A program made the position numbers and the translations under genes. From contig CAZYTM010000002.1 in NCBI GenBank assembly GCA_964649725.1, positions 248,001-312,000 of the forward strand: a stretch of DNA of 64,000 nt, in the 5' to 3' direction. This DNA comes from CAZYTM01 sp964649725 (GTDB lineage: Bacteria > Desulfobacterota > Desulfuromonadia > Geobacterales > Geobacteraceae). The notes under the pieces were generated by a model that searched no databases, was not told where the DNA came from, and saw nothing but the letters and a program-made list of their open reading frames with translations. This document shows positions 45,321 through 52,153 of the stretch, in pieces. How positions within the stretch are numbered: position 1 is the stretch's first letter; each line of letters starts with the position of its first letter.

Positions 45321-45418
45321 GCGCCCCCATAGAATAAAAAATCAACAACGACAGATTTGCGCTGCTACCGGAGAGTTCTCTAAAGACCCTGGTTTCAAGA
45401 TTTTTACCATGAAACTGC

Positions 45419-45557
45419 CTGGTATCGACAAACGTAGCGAGGAGGCCGGGATGCAAGGCGCAAGCGCGTGAGGGAGCGAGGCGTAGCAGCGCTACGTTGA
45501 GCTTCATCGCAAGCGGCAACGCCGCAGACCGGCCCCGCAGTAGTTTGCCGATTCCAG
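45419..45557. repeat. 139-bp inverted-repeat-ended dispersed element
   Basis: The ends CTGGTATCGACAAAC and GTTTGCCGATTCCAG are imperfect inverted repeats. The interior has TGCAAGGCGCAAGC, GAGGCGTAGC and CTACGTTGAGC blocks resembling the element at 54947-55064. It lies against the serA stop codon. It probably belongs to a genome-wide intergenic repeat family. Confidence 0.6.
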
Positions 45558-45558
45558 G

Positions 45559-47181
45559 CTAGATGCCGCAGCCGCAGCCCCTATTGCACTTCTTCATATA
45601 CAACGCCTTGATAAAGGTCGCCTCGGTCGCCTGGCGGATCTCCTCCACCACTGCCGGCGGCACAGCCGAGTCGAGCGACAGCACCACCATCGCCTCCCCC
45701 TGCTTCTCGCTCCGCCCCAGGCTCATGGCAGCGATATTGATCTCATGCTGCCCCATGATGCTGCCGATCTTGCCGATCATGCCGGGGCGGTCGCCATAGT
45801 GGAGCAGCAGCATATGCTCGTCCGGGGCGAACTCCATGGCATAGTCGCGCAGCCTGACGATGCGCGGCGCCCCTTCGAAGAGGGTGCCGGAGATAAGGCG
45901 GCGCTTGCCACCCTCCCCCTCCAGGGTGACGGTGATCAGGTTGGAGAAGGCGTCGGCCTGGGTCGATTTGGTCTCCTCCACCACGATCCCCATCTGTTCG
46001 GCGATCAGCGAGGCATTGACCATATTGACATCCTGGTCGACCCGTCGGCTCAAGAGCGCCGACAGACCGCAGACCGAAAGCGGAGTACAGTCGTAATGGG
46101 CGAGATTGCCGGTAAAGCCGAAGGTGACCTTCTCCAGATTGCTCTCCATCAACTGTGTGCCGAAGTCGCAGAGGCAGCTCATCAGGTTGAGGAACGGCCG
46201 CATCTGGTCCATCAGGGCGAGATCGAAACGGGGTATGTTCACGGCATTCTCCAGCGGCAGGTCGTCCAGATAGTTGACGATTTCGCGCGACACGTCGATC
46301 GCCACATTCACCTGCGCCTCAAAGGTGTTGGCCCCCAGATGGGGGGTGACCACCAGCCGCTCCTGGCTGATAAGCCCCTTCAGCAGTTCGGTCCTGGGTG
46401 GCTCTTCGCTGAAGACATCGACCGCCGCACCCGACACCTTGTTACTCTGCAGCCCGTTCAGCAGCGCCTGCTCGTTGATTATCCCGCCGCGGGCGGCATT
46501 GATGATGATCACCCCATGCTTCATCATGGCTATTTCCCGCTCGCCTATCATGTCGCGGGTCTCGTCGTTAAGGGGGGTATGGACGGTGATGATATCGCAA
46601 TGCTTGTAGATCTCGTCATGGGAGACCAGTTTCACCCCCAGATCGTGGGCCCGCTTCACCCCGACATACGGGTCACAGGCGATCACCTCGCACTCGAACG
46701 CCTTCAGGCGGGCCACCACCCGGCCACCCACCTTGCCGATGCCGATCACCCCGGCGGTCTTCCCCTTCAGCTCGATACCAGTAAAGGGGGCCCGTTTCCA
46801 CTCGCCGTTTTTCAGCGAGGCGTTAGCCTTGGTGATGTTGCGGCAGAAGGAGAGTAGCAGCGCCATGGTATGCTCGGCAGCGCTGTTGGTGTTGCCGAAC
46901 GGCGCATTGACGACGATGACTCCGCGGGCGCTGGCATAATCGAGATCGACGTTATCGATCCCTACCCCGGCCCGGGCCACCAACTTCAGCTTCTTGCCGG
47001 CGTCCAGCAGATCCTTGTCGACGTTTGTACCGCTGCGGGTGATGATCACCTGATAATCGCCGATACAGGCGAGCAGCTCCTCTTTATTAAGGCCGATACG
47101 GATATCAAGCTCCACCCGCGGGTCCTGCTTCAACAGCTCCAGCCCCTCCTGGGCGACTTCATCGGTTACGATCACCTTCAT
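45559..47181 (-). CDS. serA: D-3-phosphoglycerate dehydrogenase
   Basis: 540 residues; first step of serine synthesis from 3-phosphoglycerate with NAD. The substrate/NAD core (1-320) has the GIGKVGGRV dinucleotide motif and PHLGANTFEAQ with the catalytic histidine. An ASB domain (about 320-450) and a C-terminal ACT domain (about 455-528; LLLHYGDRPGMIGKIGSIMGQ) make it the long, type I form, often serine-regulated. An odd cysteine-rich tail (KKCNRGCGCGI) ends the protein. The start at 47181 follows GGAGTCAGC. Confidence 0.96.
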   Translation of the reverse strand: MKVIVTDEVAQEGLELLKQDPRVELDIRIGLNKEELLACIGDYQVIITRSGTNVDKDLLDAGKKLKLVARAGVGIDNVDLDYASARGVIVVNAPFGNTNSAAEHTMALLLSFCRNITKANASLKNGEWKRAPFTGIELKGKTAGVIGIGKVGGRVVARLKAFECEVIACDPYVGVKRAHDLGVKLVSHDEIYKHCDIITVHTPLNDETRDMIGEREIAMMKHGVIIINAARGGIINEQALLNGLQSNKVSGAAVDVFSEEPPRTELLKGLISQERLVVTPHLGANTFEAQVNVAIDVSREIVNYLDDLPLENAVNIPRFDLALMDQMRPFLNLMSCLCDFGTQLMESNLEKVTFGFTGNLAHYDCTPLSVCGLSALLSRRVDQDVNMVNASLIAEQMGIVVEETKSTQADAFSNLITVTLEGEGGKRRLISGTLFEGAPRIVRLRDYAMEFAPDEHMLLLHYGDRPGMIGKIGSIMGQHEINIAAMSLGRSEKQGEAMVVLSLDSAVPPAVVEEIRQATEATFIKALYMKKCNRGCGCGI

Positions 47182-47312
47182 GCTGACTCCTCGATATATT
47201 GGAATGGGATTTTTCCACAAGAGTAAATAGGTATAATAGCCGCGCCAGGGAAAAATTGCAAGAGTGCCAGGGATGAAATGTTGCGATTGCCAGGGTTTAC
47301 GGACAATATCGC

Positions 47313-47341
47313 TTGACAGAGGGGATGGTTCGCGCTAGTTT
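47313..47341 (+). promoter_or_regulatory. promoter-like pair before small RNA candidate A
   Basis: TTGACA (47313-47318), a 17-bp spacer and TAGTTT (47336-47341). The -35 box is perfect; the -10 box is weak (3 of 6). It lies in the 381-bp gap between serA and the next gene. Confidence 0.5.
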
Positions 47342-47346
47342 CGGTT

Positions 47347-47435
47347 AGAAACTGTTTAAGGAAGGATGTCTTGGATGGATGTCATGGATAATAATAAAGC
47401 CGCTGCAGACGGGGATAGCCGTCGGGCGGCTTTTT
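47347..47435 (+). ncRNA. GGA-rich small RNA candidate A
   Basis: About 90 nt from just after the promoter to a strong terminator. It contains five GGA motifs in single-strand-like context (AAGGAAGGATG, TTGGATGGATG, ATGGATAA), partly formed by the 13-bp tandem repeat GGATGTCTTGGAT/GGATGTCATGGAT (47364-47389). Such spaced ANGGA motifs are the hallmark of CsrA/RsmA-binding RNAs. It could instead be a leader/attenuator of the gene at 47563. No open reading frame is evident. Confidence 0.5.
47396..47435 (+). terminator. terminator of small RNA candidate A
   Basis: GCCGC (47399-47403) pairs with GCGGC (47426-47430) and an inner GACGG pairs with CCGTC; TTTTT follows. Confidence 0.88.
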
Positions 47436-47562
47436 GTTTTGTTGAGTTTAGATCAGAAGCGGCCCTCGGGTTACTGCAAGAAATTGGCAGTTAAATAGGG
47501 ATGGTGTCCCTGTATTTTTATATAAGCGAGAAATATTAAGCAATCAGAGGGGGCTAGTTGCC

Positions 47563-48315
47563 ATGCTGAAGAATATTTTAATTATGTTGCTTCTTGCTGC
47601 CACACCGGCTTATGCCGAAACTGAAGCTAAAGATATTACCGAACCACCTCACTTCAACTTCATGGGTTCCATAGGGAATAACTCCGCAATGGCCATGAAG
47701 TGCTACGGCGAGGCTCCCTTTCAGGAAATTGACTGTGCCTTTACCCAGGTGATGATTTCTGCGACCTCCGCAAAGGATTTGGCTGACCGGAAAGTAGAAG
47801 CCATAAAAGAGTTGGAAAAGGTTCAACAGAAAGAAATACAGAGTCTGAAAAAAGAATTGACCGCTACGGACATGGAGAAGTTCCAGAATCGGATGAAGAA
47901 TGCTTCTCCTGAGCAACAGGCATATGCTCAGGACTTAGTATCAATAATCAAGGCCATTACCTCATCAAAGGACAAAGTATCACTGAAGAAAGCCCTTCTT
48001 GATCAGCAAGACTTAGAAGGAGCGACATGCTCCATCACACTAAACACCTTTGAACAGCATTTTTCGCGTATTTCCAAGAATAAATGGCTGTACAACCCTG
48101 GGCCTGCTGGCCTGTGCAATGTCGTTCGGGTTTCTACGCTTGAAAACTCGGAGGCTTACCCAGAATTGTGGACATATACCAGCACCACCGTCACTGCCGA
48201 CAAAGATCCTGCCTGTCAAAAGTGGGTTGAGGTCGGAGCGACAATGGTCACGTCCTGGGATTCACCCAAGGCGTTCAAGTTTGGGCAGTGCAAGTACATC
48301 CAAATTGGTTTTTAA
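47563..48315 (+). CDS. exported protein of unknown function
   Basis: 250 residues: a signal peptide (1-18, ending AYAET), a central charged coiled coil (about 75-130) and a C-terminal beta-rich part with four cysteines (TCSIT, LCNVV, PACQKW, GQCKY). No family was recognised. Codon use is more AT-rich than in the flanking housekeeping genes, fitting an acquired gene. AGAGGGGG lies upstream of the ATG. It is the first gene of the accessory island. Confidence 0.78.
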   Translation: MLKNILIMLLLAATPAYAETEAKDITEPPHFNFMGSIGNNSAMAMKCYGEAPFQEIDCAFTQVMISATSAKDLADRKVEAIKELEKVQQKEIQSLKKELTATDMEKFQNRMKNASPEQQAYAQDLVSIIKAITSSKDKVSLKKALLDQQDLEGATCSITLNTFEQHFSRISKNKWLYNPGPAGLCNVVRVSTLENSEAYPELWTYTSTTVTADKDPACQKWVEVGATMVTSWDSPKAFKFGQCKYIQIGF

Positions 48316-48373
48316 AATTTCTGTCGTGAAGTTGAATTTGAATGTTCCGTAAACTTTCCTATTATGGGAAGAG

Positions 48374-48460
48374 TTCGAGGGTCAACTCTCCATTATCCAT
48401 TAAAAATCTAAATACAGGGTCATCGAAAAATGAAATTTGGAGAGTTGACCCTTTTATCTC
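48374..48460. repeat. inverted-repeat element, copy 1
   Basis: AGGGTCAACTCTCCA (48378-48392) and its exact reverse complement (48438-48452) flank a 45-bp AT-rich centre that includes ATTATCCATTAAA and AATACAGGGTCATCGAAA. Copies 2 and 3 follow at 49773 and 52051. The hairpin plus TTTTATC could also terminate transcription. Confidence 0.9.
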
Positions 48461-48517
48461 CATCCTTTTCCAACTGCTCAATTACGAGTTAGTCGAAATC
48501 AAGGAGAAACCCCAAAA

Positions 48518-49438
48518 ATGAGGATTACCCTTGTTGTTGCAATACTGCTTTTGCTCTGCGGAGTAGGCGTTTGTGCGGAATCACAGCCAGCCAGCTCCAG
48601 GGCCGAAAAACAAAAACCAGAAGTAAATAAAACCTATAGTACTAGCCACCAAGATAAAAAAACCGAAGTGATTGTCGTCCCCATACAGCCAACCGCCAAC
48701 AACTCCCAGAACGGAACAAATACACAACCCCCAGAAGATAAAAATCTCATCGTCAATCAGAAGATTGCTAAGTACACAGGGTACCTTGCTTTGTTGGCTT
48801 TTTTGCAGTTTATTGCCATGGCTATCCAAGCCGCTTTCTTGAGCAAAACACTCGACGCCACCAAAGAAGCTGCCAATGCAGCACAACAAGCGGCTGAAGC
48901 CGCTGAACTTAATGCAAGAGCCGCTATCGGAATTGAGCTCCCAGTGATTAGAGCGATAACTACTGACATGGTTTATACTAGCAAACTCATTGGTGATACC
49001 GAACCTTATGGGGGAATAGTCAACGATGGCCCTCCCACACAGTATTCTGCTGTCGGTTGCATCCGCTTTGAGAATCATGGTCGGACTCCAGCGTTCCCAG
49101 ATAAGCTTGTTGTTGGCTGGAAAGTAACCGATAAATTGCCAGAGATCCCTCATTACACCACTACTTCCAACCTTAACCATGCAGAAGTTATTAAAGCTGG
49201 AGATAGCTTTATATCCGACACCCATTATGGCATCGAATTGACTGACGATGAGATTAAACAAACCAGCGAAAACCAAGCTTGGTTGTGGTTCTATGGATGT
49301 CTTTTTTATACCGACTTCATGAATACAAGAAGAGAAGCTAGATTTTGTTGGAGATTCGCCAATCGCAATCACGGAAAAGCTTTCTATTATTTTTCCAGCG
49401 ACGGCGAACCACCCAAGGCATACACACAGAACACATAA
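48518..49438 (+). CDS. membrane-anchored protein of unknown function
   Basis: 306 residues. A signal-like N-terminal segment (1-20), a polar linker rich in Asn, Gln and Pro (to about 80), and one membrane helix (about 86-110, YTGYLALLAFLQFIAMAIQAAFL). A short Ala-rich helix (DATKEAANAAQQAAEAAELNA) and a C-terminal beta domain (about 130-306) follow; VGCIRFENHGRTPAF in that domain is typical of a widespread uncharacterised membrane-protein type. It is bracketed by copies 1 and 2 of the inverted-repeat element. Confidence 0.78.
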   Translation: MRITLVVAILLLLCGVGVCAESQPASSRAEKQKPEVNKTYSTSHQDKKTEVIVVPIQPTANNSQNGTNTQPPEDKNLIVNQKIAKYTGYLALLAFLQFIAMAIQAAFLSKTLDATKEAANAAQQAAEAAELNARAAIGIELPVIRAITTDMVYTSKLIGDTEPYGGIVNDGPPTQYSAVGCIRFENHGRTPAFPDKLVVGWKVTDKLPEIPHYTTTSNLNHAEVIKAGDSFISDTHYGIELTDDEIKQTSENQAWLWFYGCLFYTDFMNTRREARFCWRFANRNHGKAFYYFSSDGEPPKAYTQNT

Positions 49439-49470
49439 TACAATTAACTTGCTCATTTCCTTTTCCTTTC

Positions 49471-49537
49471 CAACGGGGAAGAGGTTTGACTAACCATCGG
49501 CAACACCGGTCAAGCCGGTGGTGCCTCAGCCCCGTTG
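49471..49537 (+). other. nested hairpin in leader of truncated lipoprotein gene
   Basis: CAACGGGG (49471-49478) pairs with CCCCGTTG (49530-49537), and inside it CACCGG (49504-49509) pairs with CCGGTG (49515-49520) around CAAG. The fold ends about 20 bp before the ATG at 49560. It may be a structured leader or a relic of another element; no known riboswitch class was recognised. Confidence 0.45.
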
Positions 49538-49559
49538 TCACCAAGTTAGGAGGTCACTT

Positions 49560-49766
49560 ATGAAATTTAAAAGTATGTCGTCAATAGGTATCATAACGAT
49601 GCAATTGATAATTTCATCCTGTTCTACATTGGATACTGCGTTTAATTTCCCAGGAGCAAATACAACAAGTACAATTGCATTTCATGAAACTAGTGCAAAA
49701 AGTAAAGACAACAGCATTCTTTACATTTACAGACAGCCAAGTATGGTTGGTGCGGCAACATCATGA
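49560..49766 (+). pseudogene. truncated DUF2846-like lipoprotein
   Basis: 68 residues with a strong AGGAGG ribosome site and a lipoprotein signal (IISSC). The sequence SILYIYRQPSMVGAATS resembles the conserved start of DUF2846 lipoproteins (YVYRPSSFVGAA), whose domain then continues for about 80 more residues. Here a stop codon comes at once, and the inverted-repeat element copy 2 begins 7 bp later. The gene therefore seems cut off by arrival of the element; no 3' remnant was recognised beyond it. Confidence 0.6.
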
Positions 49767-49772
49767 AGAAAA

Positions 49773-49860
49773 TTCGAGGGTCAACTCTCCATTATCCATT
49801 AAACATCTAAATACAGGGTCATCGAAATATGGAATTTGGAGAGTTGCCCCTTTTATCTCC
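49773..49860. repeat. inverted-repeat element, copy 2
   Basis: AGGGTCAACTCTCCA (49777-49791) pairs with TGGAGAGTTGCCCCT (49837-49851), with one mismatch. The interior is almost identical to copy 1. It lies directly after the truncated lipoprotein ORF. Confidence 0.9.
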
Positions 49861-49934
49861 ATCTTGAATGGCATAATGGAAAAAATGGGAAGTGTCCACT
49901 ATTTCCCCTTTACGTAGCACCCCGTCTCTTCCCC

Positions 49935-49963
49935 TTGACAATCCTGCCGATAAATCGTAAATT
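49935..49963 (+). promoter_or_regulatory. promoter of small RNA candidate B
   Basis: TTGACA (49935-49940), a 17-bp spacer and TAAATT (49958-49963). The -35 is perfect and the -10 matches 4 of 6. Confidence 0.6.
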
Positions 49964-49969
49964 CCGTTA

Positions 49970-50110
49970 ACGTTTATTCACTCAACGTGAGCTTCTCCGG
50001 AGAATAGGTTTGACAGACTCCGGAGAATGGAGCCAGGGATGGTTTACACAGACAACAACAACAACAATCAAGCCGCCTTTGACGATTAGATACCGTCAGG
50101 CGGCTTTTCT
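49970..50110 (+). ncRNA. small RNA candidate B
   Basis: About 140 nt, ending in a terminator at 50070-50108 (AAGCCGCC/GGCGGCTT with inner TGACG/CGTCA). The 5' part has two CTCCGGAG palindromes (49994-50001 and 50018-50025), then AATGGAG, AGGGATGG and an unstructured (AAC)n stretch. Four GGA motifs are present. The terminator design and the A/C-rich stretch before it resemble candidate A. It could be an independent RNA or the leader of the gene at 50296. The rest of the 529-bp gap holds repeat copy 2 and nothing else recognised. Confidence 0.55.
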
Positions 50111-50295
50111 TATTTGGTCAACTGTCAAGGTGTAGACCTGCCGCCTATGTTTGCCCAAGTGATTGAGGCGACAAACAATGAAAATCAGCAACAATGATTC
50201 CCTGGGAGGTAAACAATGATGAAACAGTGAAAAGTTAAACGTAGAGCTTGTTGAGGAAGTTAAAGATGTTAATCAACCCCAAAAAGGAGAGAAAA

Positions 50296-51114
50296 ATGAA
50301 TAACTCAATAACATGGGAAGAGAAGATTCGAACGTTTGTTGATGCTGGCTCGACAAGTCTCGACCAACACACTTTTGTTTCAGAAGAGCTGAACAGAATG
50401 AAAATGAACCCAATGGCCACCATGACTGTCGCAGCCGCTAATAGCCCAGATACTGAAATGGGAGTTCAATTCAGGCTGAATCAAACCGGAAATATCTTCT
50501 ACTCCACTACTAGTTCTGTGCTCCAAGAAGAGACAAAGAACCTGTTCGATAGTGTCACTGTACTATTTGCTGCAATGACCAAAGCACTCTCCGACAAGAG
50601 TAAAGATCTCTTTGATTATGGTGCTTGGAGCAACATAATTTCAAAATCTGGCTATTTTATTGAAGTGCAGAAATACGAAAAAGATCTTACCATAGAGAGC
50701 AACTCTCTTACTATTGACACCCAAATAGTTCAGCAACTATTGCCCGGGCTAACATCCGGTAATTCAATGGATATCGCCAAGAGTGTCCTGAACGCCCTAA
50801 ATGGCGAATACAAGAGCAGCACAACAGATGAGAATACAAAACTCGGCCATATATTATTTATCTGTGAAGAGTTGTTTGGGGCCCCTAGTGTTACAGTCAG
50901 ACTATTTTTTGCATCAAAGCAGTCTCATCAAAAAATCACTTCTTCTCCCTGCCACACAACTACATCGGTAACATTTACTCAACTCCAGGAAGCCAATACG
51001 TTCCTGTTTGTTTCCCCTGATACTATTGCAAAGTATGCAGGAACATATGGAAAGGCTCCGGAGGAATATCAAAATCTTATTAAGCTGCTATCAAGCTATA
51101 TTGACGGCAAGTAA
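50296..51114 (+). CDS. uncharacterised cassette-borne protein
   Basis: 272 residues from MNNSITWEEK (AAGGAGAG ribosome site). There is no signal peptide or membrane helix. An N-terminal part rich in Thr/Ser, a helix (TKNLFDSVTVLFAAMTKAL) and a segment with QQLLPGLTSG precede the C-terminal LGHILFICEELFGAPSVTVRLFFASK and TFLFVSPDTIAKYA. No family was recognised with confidence. Codon use is AT-rich. The stop codon is 3 bp from an attC-like site, the layout of an integron gene cassette. Confidence 0.8.
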   Translation: MNNSITWEEKIRTFVDAGSTSLDQHTFVSEELNRMKMNPMATMTVAAANSPDTEMGVQFRLNQTGNIFYSTTSSVLQEETKNLFDSVTVLFAAMTKALSDKSKDLFDYGAWSNIISKSGYFIEVQKYEKDLTIESNSLTIDTQIVQQLLPGLTSGNSMDIAKSVLNALNGEYKSSTTDENTKLGHILFICEELFGAPSVTVRLFFASKQSHQKITSSPCHTTTSVTFTQLQEANTFLFVSPDTIAKYAGTYGKAPEEYQNLIKLLSSYIDGK

Positions 51115-51117
51115 TAG

Positions 51118-51197
51118 GCATAACGCACCTGGACTGCCAAAAACTGCGATACATCGCTATGCAGTTTTTGGCAGCCCGTTTATGCGGATTGTTAGGC
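51118..51197 (+). other. integron attC-like recombination site (80 bp)
   Basis: The outer boxes are GCATAAC (51118-51124, R''-like) and GTTAGGC (51191-51197, R' core GTTRRRY), complementary except for one base. Between them lies a perfect 14-bp inverted repeat, CTGCCAAAAACTGC (51134-51147) and its complement (51161-51174), around a 13-nt centre. Length, box spacing, asymmetry and position right after a stop codon all fit an attC site. No integrase gene or second attC is in the window. Confidence 0.72.
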
Positions 51198-51258
51198 GTG
51201 CGTATTTTCAATTTGGGACATGACAACAGCCATATGACTTTTATAGGAGGTCATCATC

Positions 51259-51948
51259 ATGAAAATTGTAACGTGGAACATGCAGGGGGGGACTAATGCC
51301 GGATATATCAATCAGGTAATACAAGCAACGGAAGCTAATGTTTTGTGCCTCCAGGAAACCGGAAACATGACCTCTCTACTCCAAGGAACCGCTCCTGTCG
51401 CTGGCTTTCCCGGTTCACTCAGAGGCAACTTTGCTGCCGGGAACGATTTTTTCGAATGCATCTTCTGGAACAACGCCGCTTGGGTACAGGGCAGCCTTGC
51501 GGTAATGGCCAACGTCCATGTGGTAGATTGTAACATTATGGCTGCGGCAGCAGCACCTTATATCCCTCCAAACCCACGAAATCTACCTTGGATGGAGGTC
51601 ACAAATCCAGATACCGGGGCAACTATCCGAATATTTTCAATTCATTCACCTCCAGTTTGGGGTGCAGTCACTATCGCTAATGCCTGCGCATGGAGCAATG
51701 CACAAGTGGCAGCTGTTGATGGTGCCGCAGCAGCTCCTTGGACGATTGTTGGTGACTTTAATGCAGACCCCACTGAAGCTGGATTTATGGCACCACCCGC
51801 TGGTGCTGTTGTTCGTGGTGCTCGTGCTACACAACAAAGTGGGATTCTAGACTATTCAATTACTAACATCGGTGTCGGCTATACCTACAATGCGGCGGGT
51901 GAGTTAGTTGGTGCATCAGATCACTATCCTCAAGAATTCAATTGGTAG
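51259..51948 (+). CDS. CdtB/DNase I-like endonuclease-phosphatase
   Basis: 229 residues of the endonuclease/exonuclease/phosphatase superfamily. All key positions are visible: Asn7 (TWNMQGG), Glu33 (CLQETG), His129 (FSIHSPP), Asp166/Asn168 (VGDFNADP), Asp198 (GILDYS) and Asp221-His222 (GASDHYP). The opening TWNMQG, LQETG and the ARATQQSGILDY block resemble CdtB, the nuclease subunit of cytolethal distending toxin, more than generic exonuclease III. There is no signal peptide and no CdtA/CdtC-like gene beside it. GGAGG precedes the ATG. It begins 61 bp after the attC-like site. Confidence 0.85.
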   Translation: MKIVTWNMQGGTNAGYINQVIQATEANVLCLQETGNMTSLLQGTAPVAGFPGSLRGNFAAGNDFFECIFWNNAAWVQGSLAVMANVHVVDCNIMAAAAAPYIPPNPRNLPWMEVTNPDTGATIRIFSIHSPPVWGAVTIANACAWSNAQVAAVDGAAAAPWTIVGDFNADPTEAGFMAPPAGAVVRGARATQQSGILDYSITNIGVGYTYNAAGELVGASDHYPQEFNW

Positions 51949-52050
51949 AACAAGGACACAATGCGGAGGCTGCCGAGACTAAAGGGGTCTACCATAGGAT
52001 TTATACAGATGACAGAACCACAGTAAATATATAAAATGAAGAAGAATTCG

Positions 52051-52077
52051 AGGGTCAAGTCTCCATTATCCATTAAA
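52051..52077 (+). repeat. inverted-repeat element, half copy 3
   Basis: AGGGTCAAGTCTCCA followed by TTATCCATTAAA matches the left half of copies 1 and 2 with one change in the arm. The right arm is missing. It marks the right end of the accessory island. Confidence 0.85.
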
Positions 52078-52153
52078 GAAGAGGGTGAAGCATGAAGGAT
52101 GACCTAAGAGGGACGTAGTTGATTTGTTGATTTATGAAATGGGAGTTCATCAC

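Noticed and set aside
45745..46857. Plus-strand open frame opposite serA
   Set aside because: serA is complete on the minus strand with all motifs; the opposite frame shows no domain or start signal.
47300..47440. Possible GEMM (cyclic-dinucleotide) riboswitch upstream of the 47563 gene
   Set aside because: The conserved GEMM core blocks (for example GACGCAAAGCC and the tetraloop-receptor sequence) are absent.
50041..50070. (AAC)n stretch as a CRISPR or microsatellite array
   Set aside because: It is only about 15 nt of trinucleotide repeat with no spacers; it reads as an unstructured RNA linker.
50230..50240. GTTAAAC as the end of another attC site before the 50296 gene
   Set aside because: It matches GTTRRRY, but there is no partner box or palindrome at the proper distance upstream.
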